From: Alphaproteobacteria bacterium | GTDB lineage: Bacteria > Pseudomonadota > Alphaproteobacteria > ATCC43930 > CGMCC-115725 | Assembly: GCA_030041385.1 (NCBI GenBank) | Contig: JASHNY010000020.1 | Coordinates: 1-64,000, forward strand | Length of the DNA stretch: 64,000 bases | Direction: 5' to 3' | Shown here: positions 9,440 through 18,789 of the stretch, in pieces | Position numbering within the stretch: position 1 is the first letter of the stretch | Layout of the letters: the number at the start of each line of letters is the position of its first letter | Notes under the pieces: model-generated | Databases searched by the model: none | Seen by the model: the letters and a program-made list of their open reading frames with translations, nothing else | What the model was told of the DNA's origin: nothing | Position numbers and translations under genes: made by a program

Positions 9440-10156
9440 CTAGCCGCGCTGTTCCGCACGATGCGCATCGGCCAATTCGGCAAGGCTGGTGAAGCGGAAA
9501 TCGTAGCGGGCTTCGGCCGCCGGGGTCGCACCCCAGCCGGGCGCATCGGCGCGGCGGTCGATCCAGGCCGAATGGAGGCCTGCCGCATTGGCCGGCGCGT
9601 GGTCGTGGTAGAGGCTCTGCGCGACGTGCAGCAATTCGGCCGGGCGGTGCCCCATCTCGCCGAGCCGTGCGACCAGGTAGCGGAAATTGGCGCGATCGGG
9701 CTTGTACGAGCCGATCTCTTCGGCGGTGCAGATCGCGTCGAATTCGACGCCGAGCCGGATATTGCTTTTGGCAAAGCTGGCGCGGTCGACATTCGACAGG
9801 ATGACCAGTTTGTAGAACCGCTTCAGATAGGCGAGGGCCGCCGCCGAATCGGCAAAGGCCGGCCAATCCCCGACCGAGGCGCCGAACGCGCGGGCGGCAG
9901 CGTCGTCGGTTGCGATTGCCCATTCCGCCGCCAGCCGCGCGTAGACGCGCGCCAGCACCTCGCTGTAGCGGAGGCCCGGCGTCTCGGCCTCCTGCACGCT
10001 TTCGTGATGGCCGAAGCGCGCCAGCGCCGCCTCGCGCGCGAGCCCGCCGCCGGCTTTCGCCACCAGCGGCTGCAGCGCGGCCCAGATGCCGCTCTCCCAA
10101 TCGATCAGCGTGCCGTAGCAGTCAAAGCTCAAGACCTTGAAGTCACTCAGCCGCAC
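9440..10156 (-). CDS. Haloacid dehalogenase type II / HAD hydrolase
   Basis: FDCYGTLIDWESG, VILSNVDRASF, SYKPDRANF; GTG start at 10156 likely. Confidence 0.88.
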   Translation of the reverse strand: MRLSDFKVLSFDCYGTLIDWESGIWAALQPLVAKAGGGLAREAALARFGHHESVQEAETPGLRYSEVLARVYARLAAEWAIATDDAAARAFGASVGDWPAFADSAAALAYLKRFYKLVILSNVDRASFAKSNIRLGVEFDAICTAEEIGSYKPDRANFRYLVARLGEMGHRPAELLHVAQSLYHDHAPANAAGLHSAWIDRRADAPGWGATPAAEARYDFRFTSLAELADAHRAEQRG

Positions 10157-10270
10157 GATGAGCCTCCTCGGGCTTCCGGCCTGCAACTTGCCGTCCCGGT
10201 GCGCGGGGGGTGACGACCGGGAGCGGCCGCTCGTAATTTAGCGGCGCGGCGAGAGGGTGGCGAGGCGGCG

Positions 10271-11533
10271 ATGGCGGAGTTTCCGTCCGAGGTCGATATC
10301 GCGGTGATCGGCGCCGGCGCCGCCGGCGTCGGGGCGGGGCGCCGGCTGGCGGCGGGGACCGCGTCGTTCGCGCTGCTGGAGGCGCGCGAGCGCATCGGCG
10401 GGCGCACCTGGACTCGGCTCATCGACGGAATTCCCAGCGATTTCGGCGGCGAATGGCTGCATTCGGCCGACCGCAACGCGATCTCGCCGCTGGCCGAACC
10501 GGCCGGGTTTTCGCTTTACAAGAAACGGCCGGAGTGGACGACGCGGCTGCGCAACAGCGGCTGTACCCTCGAGGAAGAGGCCGACTGGCTTGCCGCGCGC
10601 GAGGCGCATCGCCGGGCGATGCGCCGCGCCGCCGAAGCGCCGGAAGACCGGCCGGCTTCGACCGTGCTGGTCCCGGGCGGGCGCTGGAACCCGCTTTTCG
10701 AGGCGATCAGCACCTGGGGCAACGCGGTCGAATTGGAAAAACTGTCGATCAAGGACAATGTCCGCTACGAGGATAGCGGGCTCAACTGGCGCGTGCGCGA
10801 AGGTTATGGCGCGCTGATCGCCGCGCTCGGCAGCGCCTTGCCGATAGCGTTCGGCGCCGCCGCGCTCCGCATCGATCATCGCGGCACGCGCATCCGCATC
10901 GAGACGGCGCGCGGGGTCTTGAGGGCGGCGAGGGTCATCGTCGCCGTGCCGACCCCGCTCATCGCGAGCGAGGCGCTGCGCTTCGACCCGGTCCTGCCGG
11001 GCAAGATCGATGCCGCGGCGGGATTGCCGCTGGGTCTCGCCAACAAATTGTTCTTCCGCTTCGACCACCATCTGGCGGGGATCGCCGGCGAAATTTTTGC
11101 GGTCGGCTCGACGCGCCGGCGCGAGACGATGAACTATCAGCTGCGCCCGCTCGGCCGGCCCCGCGTCAACTGCTTTTTCGGCGGCGAGTTTGCGGCTCGG
11201 CTCGAACGGGAAGGGCTGGAGGCGACCGCCGCCTTCGCCGGCGACGAGCTTGCCGCACTTTACGGCAACGATATCCGCCGCCACCTCGTGCCGCTCGGCC
11301 GCTCGACCTGGCACAGCGACGAATGGGCGCGCGGCTCCTACTCCTATGCCATGCCGGGCCACGCCGGCGATCGCGCCCGCCTCGCTGCGCCGGTCGACGA
11401 GCGGATCTTCTTTGCCGGCGAGGCGTGCTCGCCGAACTTCTTTTCGACGGCGCACGGCGCCTACGAAACCGGCCTCGCCGCGGCCGAGGCAGCGCTTACC
11501 AGCCTGCGGCCGCGGGTGACCGCGACCTCGTGA
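10271..11533 (+). CDS. FAD-dependent amine oxidase (flavin monoamine oxidase family)
   Basis: IAVIGAGAAGVGAGRRLA...LLEARERIGGRTWT and C-terminal IFFAGEACSPNFFSTAHGAYETGLAAAEA. Confidence 0.92.
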   Translation: MAEFPSEVDIAVIGAGAAGVGAGRRLAAGTASFALLEARERIGGRTWTRLIDGIPSDFGGEWLHSADRNAISPLAEPAGFSLYKKRPEWTTRLRNSGCTLEEEADWLAAREAHRRAMRRAAEAPEDRPASTVLVPGGRWNPLFEAISTWGNAVELEKLSIKDNVRYEDSGLNWRVREGYGALIAALGSALPIAFGAAALRIDHRGTRIRIETARGVLRAARVIVAVPTPLIASEALRFDPVLPGKIDAAAGLPLGLANKLFFRFDHHLAGIAGEIFAVGSTRRRETMNYQLRPLGRPRVNCFFGGEFAARLEREGLEATAAFAGDELAALYGNDIRRHLVPLGRSTWHSDEWARGSYSYAMPGHAGDRARLAAPVDERIFFAGEACSPNFFSTAHGAYETGLAAAEAALTSLRPRVTATS

Positions 11534-11541
11534 GCAAAGCG

Positions 11542-12333
11542 CTACGCCAGCGGCATCCCGGCCAGACGCAGACCCTCGTGAAACTGCTCTCGGCCCTCGA
11601 TGAAAAACGGGTCCGCATCCGGGCTTCTCTGTTCGTTCCTGATGACGCGGGCGATCGTGTATCCGGGAAACCTCGCGTCGAAGGCGCGCAGCGCCCGCCT
11701 GGCGCTGGCCAGCTTTCTGCTGTGGGCATAGGCGCTGACCAGGTAGAGCCGGCTGTACCAGAGCGTCGGCCAGAGCCGGATCGACTTTTGCAGCCAGGGG
11801 ATAGCGGACGGGTACTCGCCCTTGAAGAAATGGATCCGCCCCATGATCCAGAAAAACATCCCGCGGGTGTAGCTGCGCTGCGCAAGCTCTATCGCCTTTT
11901 GGACTTCCGGCAGCGCCTCGTCGGGCTGCCCGAGATAAAGGAGCTCGTTGCCCTTTTGCGCGTAGCCCCGGAAGAAATTCGGGTCGAGCCGGACCGATTC
12001 GCTGAAGGCGGCGAGCGCCTGCTCGTGTTGGCCCTTGATGCGATGGAGAAAGCCTTGCGCGTAATGGGCGAGGGCGAGATCGGGGGTGAGCGCCAACGCG
12101 TCTTTTATGTCCGTTTCGACCTTGTCGAGGTCGCTCGGCCCGGCCCGGTTCCAGCGGTTGAGGTATTCGCAGGCCGTGACGATGGCGAGGTAGGACGAGC
12201 GCTCGGCCGCACTGCGGCCATCGACATCGGCCTTTTTCAGCAGCGCTTCGATCTCGCGGCTGGTTTCGGGGGTCAGCGACGTGTCGTAAAGGCTCTCGGC
12301 CTGGGTGAGAGCGTCGTTGCGGGTGCGCGCCAT
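11542..12333 (-). CDS. TPR-repeat protein, paralogous to C-terminus of the adjacent cyclase
   Basis: TPR-like repeats; C-terminal half aligns by eye to the tail of the 12467-14389 product. Confidence 0.82.
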   Translation of the reverse strand: MARTRNDALTQAESLYDTSLTPETSREIEALLKKADVDGRSAAERSSYLAIVTACEYLNRWNRAGPSDLDKVETDIKDALALTPDLALAHYAQGFLHRIKGQHEQALAAFSESVRLDPNFFRGYAQKGNELLYLGQPDEALPEVQKAIELAQRSYTRGMFFWIMGRIHFFKGEYPSAIPWLQKSIRLWPTLWYSRLYLVSAYAHSRKLASARRALRAFDARFPGYTIARVIRNEQRSPDADPFFIEGREQFHEGLRLAGMPLA

Positions 12334-12466
12334 AATGTGCCTCCTGATCGATCTGTGGGTAGCTGGCGGGCTTCCCGGCGCGGTCGTTTACCGGCTCGGC
12401 GCCGGGTTATGCGGCTGCGTCAAGGCTGCAGCGATAGGGAGGAACGGTGCCGGCGGCGGACAGAGG

Positions 12467-14389
12467 TCAATTCTCGGTCATGCCCGCCCGCAATAAGCCT
12501 TGGTGAAACTTGTCGCGCCCGGCAACCATGATCGGCTCGCTGCTGGGCTCGGTCTTTTCCTGGTTAAGCACAAACGCCACGGTGTAAGCCGGCTTGGAAA
12601 ACCGGCGATTAAATTCCGCCAAGGCCTTTTGGGCCTCGCCGATCTTGTCGCTTAATGCATAGGCGCTGACGAGATAGAGCTGATTGTACCAGAGGTTCGG
12701 CCGCTCCTCTACCGACTTGCGCAGCCAGACGATCGCCTGCTCGTAGCGTCCGCTGAAAAAATTCGCGCGGCCGATCGTCCAGTAGAAAATCCCCAGCGAC
12801 GGATCGCGCGGGCTGAGCGCGATCGCCCGCTCGACCAGCGGCGGCGCCTCGTTCGGACGTCCGATCAGGATCAGCTCGTTGCCCTCCGTGGCGTAGGCGA
12901 GGGCGAAATTCGGATCGAGATCGATGGCGTGGGCAAAGGCCTCGTATGCGGCGTGATGGTCGCCCTGCGCGCGCAGCACGAAGCCCTTGGCCAGATGGGC
13001 GAGAGCGAGGTTCGGATCGAGCAGCAGCGCCTTGTGCACCGCCTTTTCCGCCTCGTGCAGTTGGGCGCGCCCGGTGTTGTTCCAATGGTTCAGGTAATCC
13101 GACGCGGTGATCTGGGCCAGCCGGGCCCAAGCCTGGGCCGAGTTCGGGTCGAGCTGCAACGATTCCGTCAGGAGCTGCCGGGCGGCCAGCGTGTGCTCGG
13201 GGGTCACCGACTGAAAAAACAGGCTCGTGGCATGCAACCGCAATTCGAGCGCATCGGGAGTGTCGGTGTGGTCGGCGCGGCGATCCTCTGCCTGGACCAG
13301 CTGAAGATCGAGCGATGCCGCAATCCTGCCGGTGATCCCTTCCTCGAGCCGCATCAGATCGACGAACTCGTTCTTGAAGCGGTCGGCCCAGAGCTCGACC
13401 CCCGAAGCGGCATCGACAAGCTGGACGTTGGTTTTCACCTGCTGGCCGACGCGCCTGATACTGCCGACGACGAGGTAGCGCACGCCGATCTCGCGGTATA
13501 TCCGCCTGGCATCAGGATCGCTGCCCTTGTAGGTGAACGCCGTCGCCGGCGAGATCACGGCAAGATCACGCACCTTCGACAGGTCGGTCGTAACGTCGCT
13601 GGTTACGGCGTCGGCGAAATATTCCTGCTTCGGGTCGTCGCTGACGTTGCGGAACGGCAAGACCAGGATCGATGCGGCATGCGAGACCCCCGGCTTCGGA
13701 TTGGGGAAGAACGACAGCCCCAGCGTGGCGGCCACGATCAACCCGACCACGCCCAGCCTGACCGCCCAGCGGCGCCGGAAAGCCGGCCCTCGGGGACGCG
13801 CCTCGGCCGTTGCGGAAACCTCGGGCGCAGCGGCGATCGTCTCTGCGCTCCCGGCATCGTGAACACGAAAAACATGGATCGGATGGCCGATGTTTTTGAC
13901 CTTGTGCGCCCCGCGATCGACAAAGCGGAGGCCCGGATAGTCGCGCAGTTGGTCGTGGACCGCCGCCGAGACACAGACGGAGCCGGCTTCCGCCAGCTGC
14001 TCCAGCCGTGCGGCGATGTTGATGCTGTTGCCGTAGATTTCCTGGTCGTCGACGATGACGTCGCCGGTATTGATGCCGATCCGCAGCAGGATGCGATCCC
14101 GCGGCCCGGCGCTGTCTCCCCACTCGGCGAGACCGCGCTGGATCGCGAGCGCGCAATGCACCGCCTTCAGGGCGCTGTCGAATTCGACGCGCAGCCCGTC
14201 GCCCATGGTGCGCACAAGCCAGCCGCCGTACCGCGTGACCTGCGGTTCGATCAGCTCTTCCATGACGCGGTTGATGCGCAGATGGGTGTCGTCTTCATTG
14301 GCACCCATCAAGCGGCTGTAGCCGACCACGTCGGCGAGCAGCACCGCGACCAGCTTGCGTTTTAAGGGCGCGCGTTCCATGTCGGCCAC
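12467..14389 (-). CDS. Class III adenylate/guanylate cyclase with TPR tail
   Basis: VAVLLADVVGYSRLMGANEDDT, MGDGLRVEF, GINTGDVIVDDQEIYGNSINIAARLE, one TM segment, FADAVTSDVTTDLSKVRDLAVISPATAF, then TPRs. Confidence 0.95.
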   Translation of the reverse strand: MADMERAPLKRKLVAVLLADVVGYSRLMGANEDDTHLRINRVMEELIEPQVTRYGGWLVRTMGDGLRVEFDSALKAVHCALAIQRGLAEWGDSAGPRDRILLRIGINTGDVIVDDQEIYGNSINIAARLEQLAEAGSVCVSAAVHDQLRDYPGLRFVDRGAHKVKNIGHPIHVFRVHDAGSAETIAAAPEVSATAEARPRGPAFRRRWAVRLGVVGLIVAATLGLSFFPNPKPGVSHAASILVLPFRNVSDDPKQEYFADAVTSDVTTDLSKVRDLAVISPATAFTYKGSDPDARRIYREIGVRYLVVGSIRRVGQQVKTNVQLVDAASGVELWADRFKNEFVDLMRLEEGITGRIAASLDLQLVQAEDRRADHTDTPDALELRLHATSLFFQSVTPEHTLAARQLLTESLQLDPNSAQAWARLAQITASDYLNHWNNTGRAQLHEAEKAVHKALLLDPNLALAHLAKGFVLRAQGDHHAAYEAFAHAIDLDPNFALAYATEGNELILIGRPNEAPPLVERAIALSPRDPSLGIFYWTIGRANFFSGRYEQAIVWLRKSVEERPNLWYNQLYLVSAYALSDKIGEAQKALAEFNRRFSKPAYTVAFVLNQEKTEPSSEPIMVAGRDKFHQGLLRAGMTEN

Positions 14390-14464
14390 GCGAATGTTCG
14401 TGCGCCCGCAAATTTTACCATAAGGCGCCCGGGCGGTCAGCCATGTCAGGCGCCTGGTGCCGGG

Positions 14465-15073
14465 TCAGGCAGCGGTGATCGCCGGCCCCCGTTCGTTGAC
14501 GGCGACGACGCGGATGCCGGCGACATCGATCCGAACCGTGCTGAGCGAGGCGGTGGCGACCTCGAGCCGGCCGAACATGTCGAGCGGCATGCCCAGGGCG
14601 AAGGCAAGCCCCGAGCGGATCACGTCGCCATGGCTGACCAGGAGCACCGCCGCGTCGCCGTGGACTTGATGCAGTTCGATCAGGATTTCGACGATGCGCC
14701 GCTGCACCTCGCGCATGGTTTCGCCACCGGGGATCGCGGCGATGCTGCGGAATGTCGCCCACGGCGGCCAGCGCGGGTCGAGCCGCACCGCTTCAAAGGT
14801 CGAGCCGGTCCATTCGCCGAAATCGAGTTCGTTCAATTCGTCTCGCACCACCACCGGCAGCGCCAGCTGCGCGGCGACGATCTCGGCGGTTTCCCGGGCG
14901 CGCTCCAGCGGGCTCGAATAGATCGCCGCGATGCCGCGATCGGCGAGGCGCGCGGCGGCGCGCGCCGCCTCCTCGCGGCCATGTGCGGAAAGCCCGATCC
15001 CGGGCAGACGCCCGGCGACGACGCGGTTCTGCAGGCGATGCTCGGCGTGGCGCAGCAGATGCAGAACGGTCAT
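14465..15073 (-). CDS. Histidine phosphatase (phosphoglycerate mutase-like) family protein
   Basis: LHLLRHAEHRLQNRVVAGRLPGIGLSAHGREEA, IYSSPLERARETAE, ELDFGEWTG, VLLVSHGDVIR. Confidence 0.93.
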   Translation of the reverse strand: MTVLHLLRHAEHRLQNRVVAGRLPGIGLSAHGREEAARAAARLADRGIAAIYSSPLERARETAEIVAAQLALPVVVRDELNELDFGEWTGSTFEAVRLDPRWPPWATFRSIAAIPGGETMREVQRRIVEILIELHQVHGDAAVLLVSHGDVIRSGLAFALGMPLDMFGRLEVATASLSTVRIDVAGIRVVAVNERGPAITAA

Positions 15074-16479
15074 GGCCGCGCCGGCCAGGCCGGCTCGTTG
15101 TAGCCGAGCGGGACTGACGGGCGCGCCCAGCGCGGCGGCGTCTCGGAGAGCTGCACGGTCGGCCGCAGATGGGTCAGCCGCCCGACCGGGGTGTCGCTGA
15201 CCATCGACCAGCGCGCCAGTTCGGCCGCAGTGAATTCCTTGGGCACGTCCTTCAGCTCGGCTTCGGGCACCTGGCCGCGGCCGACCAGCCAGCGCCCGGT
15301 CTGGGCCAGCGAGATGCGCACCAGCCAGCTCCCGCCCTCGCGCGCACGCCGGGCCAGCGCCGCCATCGCGCCGAACGCCATCAGGTACCCGGTCAGATAG
15401 TCGATCGCCGAGACCGGATAGAATTGCGGGCCGGGTTCGGCGCCGGGGAACAGTTCGCCCTGGCGGGTGGTGATGCCGCTGACGTTCTGCACCACGGTGT
15501 CGAAGCCGCGGCGCGACGCCCACGGGCCGACATGGCTGAACGCGCACAGCGACACGTAAACCAGGCCGGGGCGCAATTTGATGAGCTCCTCGGGCGACAA
15601 TCCGCGGTTGCCGAGCGTGCCGGGGCGATAGCCCTGCGAGAACACATCGGCCTCCCGCACCAGGCCTTTGAGGGTTTCGAGGTCTTTGGGCTGGCGCAGG
15701 TCGAGATGGGCCGACAATTTGCCGTGCCCGGTGTCGAATTCCTGGTAGCCGATATTGGGCAGGTGGGCGCCGGTGATCTTGAGCACGTCGGCGCCATGCT
15801 CGGCGAGGGTCCGGGCGCAAGTCGGCCCGGCCAGGACGCGGGTCAGGTCGAGCACGCGGATGCCCGAGAGCGGCCGGTCGCCGTCCGGCAGTTTCTCGGC
15901 CGGGGCGTCGCCGATCCTGACGATCTCGAACAGCGGCAACGAGGCGATCGCTGCCGCCTGCGGGTGCTTGGCCCACTCGTCCATGCTGCGGACCATGCCG
16001 CCGGCGCCGCCCGCGGCGATGATCGCCTCTTCGAGTTCGAGCGCGTCCCATTTGGCGACGGCCGCACGCACCGCCGCCTTTTCCTCCGGCACGCCCAGTA
16101 CCTTCAACGCGGCGGCGCGGTGGTTGGGGAAATTGGCGTGGATATAGCTCCAGCGGCCGTTTTTGGCTGGGTACATGCCCATCACCGGGTTGCGCTCGTG
16201 CGAGACCTCGCTCTTTTCCATCTTGAGGTAATGCCCGCTGCGCAATGACGCGGTCGCCTGGCGCAGATCGACCGCGACATCCTGCTTGCGCCCGGTGCGC
16301 AACTCCCACAAATCGGCGACCGCGAGGCCGGTGGCGGCGAGCGCCGCGGCGCTGGTTTCGCCGATGCGGAACGGGGTCGGCAGGACGGGATCGGCACCGC
16401 CGGTGATCTCCACGTTGCGGGCGCGTTCGGCGGCAATTCCCGCAACCGGCAAGATCGTGCGCAAAGCGTCATGGGCCAT
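15070..16479 (-). CDS. CoA transferase (CaiB/BaiF, family III)
   Basis: LSGIRVLDLTRVLAGPTCARTLAEHGADVLKI, DVFSQGYRPGTLGNRGLSPEEL; overlaps downstream gene by ATGA. Confidence 0.93.
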   Translation of the reverse strand: MAHDALRTILPVAGIAAERARNVEITGGADPVLPTPFRIGETSAAALAATGLAVADLWELRTGRKQDVAVDLRQATASLRSGHYLKMEKSEVSHERNPVMGMYPAKNGRWSYIHANFPNHRAAALKVLGVPEEKAAVRAAVAKWDALELEEAIIAAGGAGGMVRSMDEWAKHPQAAAIASLPLFEIVRIGDAPAEKLPDGDRPLSGIRVLDLTRVLAGPTCARTLAEHGADVLKITGAHLPNIGYQEFDTGHGKLSAHLDLRQPKDLETLKGLVREADVFSQGYRPGTLGNRGLSPEELIKLRPGLVYVSLCAFSHVGPWASRRGFDTVVQNVSGITTRQGELFPGAEPGPQFYPVSAIDYLTGYLMAFGAMAALARRAREGGSWLVRISLAQTGRWLVGRGQVPEAELKDVPKEFTAAELARWSMVSDTPVGRLTHLRPTVQLSETPPRWARPSVPLGYNEPAWPARP

Positions 16480-16571
16480 GGTTGAAACTCCTTCGCGATC
16501 GTCGGACAGGCTTGCCTCGCCATTGTTCGGTCGCCGATGATGCCGCGGAACACCACCGCAGGGAAACGCCG

Positions 16572-16859
16572 ATGAGCCGCATCATGATCGTGGTCGAGTT
16601 CGAGGTGAAGCCGCAGCATACCGCTGCCTTCATTGCATTGATGAAGGACCATGCCGCGCTGTCGCGCGCCGAGGACGGATGCCTGCAGTTCGACGTGATG
16701 CAGGCGCAGGACAACCCCAACCACGTCTTCTTCGTCGAGGCGTGGCGGGATCAGGCCGCGCTCGACGTGCATTCCAAGCTTCCGCGGATGGCGCAGAACC
16801 GCGAGACCTACACGCCGTGGCTGCAGAACCGCTGGGCGACGCGCTGCACGATGGCGTGA
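16572..16859 (+). CDS. Antibiotic biosynthesis monooxygenase-domain protein (putative quinol monooxygenase)
   Basis: VVEFEVKPQHTAAFIALMKDHAALSRAEDGCLQFDVMQ...FFVEAWRDQAALDVH. Confidence 0.88.
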   Translation: MSRIMIVVEFEVKPQHTAAFIALMKDHAALSRAEDGCLQFDVMQAQDNPNHVFFVEAWRDQAALDVHSKLPRMAQNRETYTPWLQNRWATRCTMA

Positions 16860-16880
16860 CGCGCCGGTCCGGGCGCCGGT

Positions 16881-17465
16881 GTGCATTTCCAGGTCATCCA
16901 TTGCCATCCGCTCGCCGACAGCTACAACCACGCGCTGTTCGAGACGACGGTGGCGGCATTGCAGGCGCGCGGGCACGAGGTCTCGGCGACCGACCTCTAC
17001 CGCGAGGGGTTCGACCCGAGGATGAGCGCGGCGGAGCTGCGAAGCTATTACCTGGTGGCCTACGACGATACGGCGGTGGCGCGGTATACCGAGTTGCTGC
17101 GCCGGATCGACGGGATGATCCTGTGCTTCCCGCAGTGGTGGTTCGCCATGCCGGCGGTGCTGAAGGGTTATTTCGACCGGGTGTGGGGTCCGGGCATCGC
17201 CTTTTCCCACCACGTCGCCGGCGGCATCAGGCCGCGACTGACCAATGTCAGGGTGTTCGGCGTCGTCACCACCTACGGCTCGCCGCGATGGGTTGTGTGG
17301 ATGGCTGGCGATCCCGGGCGCAAGGTTCTGATGCGGGCGCTGAAGCCGCTCTGCCAGGCCGGGGCCCGGTCGTTCTATCTTGCCCACTACGACATGGACC
17401 GCTCGACCGAAAGATCGCGCCGGGAATTTCTCGACCGGGTCCGCCGGGCGATCACGAAATTGTGA
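16881..17465 (+). CDS. NAD(P)H-dependent oxidoreductase, flavodoxin-like fold
   Basis: VIHCHPLADSYNHALF, FPQWWFAMPAVLKGYFDRVWGPGIAF. Confidence 0.92.
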   Translation: MHFQVIHCHPLADSYNHALFETTVAALQARGHEVSATDLYREGFDPRMSAAELRSYYLVAYDDTAVARYTELLRRIDGMILCFPQWWFAMPAVLKGYFDRVWGPGIAFSHHVAGGIRPRLTNVRVFGVVTTYGSPRWVVWMAGDPGRKVLMRALKPLCQAGARSFYLAHYDMDRSTERSRREFLDRVRRAITKL

Positions 17466-17597
17466 GCGGCGGGCGAGCGGTTACGCGGCGCTTGCGCCGG
17501 AATACCGCACCCGTGGCCAGTTGCGCAGGGAAGCGGTAATATCCATTATCTACAATATATACGGTTCATAATGCGGGCGTAGGAGGAGAAGCGTCGC

Positions 17598-18740
17598 ATG
17601 AGCAAGCTCGCGATCGCCGCGGGGGTGATCGTCGCTGTCGGCGCAGCCGCCGCGGTATGGGTGGTGCACGAGGTGCCGCGTCATGCGGTCGCCGCCGAGC
17701 GGCCGGCGCAGCCGGTCGGCGTCCCGGTCACGGCCGGCAAGGTGGCGGCCGCCAACATGCCGGTGTTTCTCAACGGCATCGGCACCGTGCAGCCCTACAA
17801 CATGGTAACCATCAAGAGCCGGGTCGACGGCCAGATCGTGGCGGTCAATTTCAAGGAGGGGCAGGAAGTCAAGGCAGGGGCGCCGCTGTTCCAGATCGAT
17901 CCGCGCCCCTACCAGGCGACGCTCGAACAGATGCAGGCGGCCAAGGTGAAGGACCAGGCTGCGCTGGTCAGCGCTCAACTCGACCTGGAGCGCTATAGCC
18001 ACCTGATCAAATCGGGGTATCAGACGCAGCAGAGCTACGATCAGCAGCAGGCGACCGTGGGCCAGCTGAAGGCGGCGATCAAGGGCGACCAGGCGCAGAT
18101 CGATGCGGCCCAGCTCAACATCCAGTACTCGGACATCCGCGCCCCGATCGATGGACGCCTCGGCGCCCGGCTCGTCGATATCGGCAATATGGTCCATGCG
18201 ACCGATACCAACGGGCTCGTCACCATCGCCCAGATCAAGCCGATCTATGTCAGCTTCACCCTGGCCCAGACGCATCTCGACTCGATCCGCCAGCGCCAGG
18301 CCGAGGCGCCGTTGGCGGTAGAGGCGTTCACCAGCGACGGTAAAACCAGATTGGCCGAGGGCAAGCTCACGCTGATCGACAACACCATCGACCAGACCAC
18401 CGGGACGATCCACTTGAAGGCCACTTTTCCCAACCAAGACGAACGCCTGTGGCCAGGCGAGTTCGTCAATCTGCGGCTGATCCTGAACACCCGCAAAGGG
18501 GTGCCGACGGTGCCGGCGCAGACCGTGCAGATCGGCGAGGACGGCAGCTACGTCTACGTGATCAAGCCGGACCACACGGTCGAGCGGCGCCTGGTCAAGG
18601 TGGCCGACGTGCAGGACGGCCTCGCCGTCATCGACAGCGGACTGAAACCGGGAGAACCGGTCGTCGTCGAGGGCCAGTACCGGCTGGTCAACGGCGCCCG
18701 GGTCAAGACCGAGGCCGCTGCGCCCGGAACCGCGGGCTGA
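17598..18740 (+). CDS. RND efflux transporter periplasmic adaptor subunit (MdtA/AcrA-like)
   Basis: VTIKSRVDGQIVAVNFKEGQEVKAGAPLFQIDPRPYQA, YSDIRAPIDGRLGARLVDIGNMV. Confidence 0.95.
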   Translation: MSKLAIAAGVIVAVGAAAAVWVVHEVPRHAVAAERPAQPVGVPVTAGKVAAANMPVFLNGIGTVQPYNMVTIKSRVDGQIVAVNFKEGQEVKAGAPLFQIDPRPYQATLEQMQAAKVKDQAALVSAQLDLERYSHLIKSGYQTQQSYDQQQATVGQLKAAIKGDQAQIDAAQLNIQYSDIRAPIDGRLGARLVDIGNMVHATDTNGLVTIAQIKPIYVSFTLAQTHLDSIRQRQAEAPLAVEAFTSDGKTRLAEGKLTLIDNTIDQTTGTIHLKATFPNQDERLWPGEFVNLRLILNTRKGVPTVPAQTVQIGEDGSYVYVIKPDHTVERRLVKVADVQDGLAVIDSGLKPGEPVVVEGQYRLVNGARVKTEAAAPGTAG

Positions 18741-18789
18741 TCCCACCGCATCAAGCAACAGCGCATCTGTCGCCCAGATACCGGGACCC

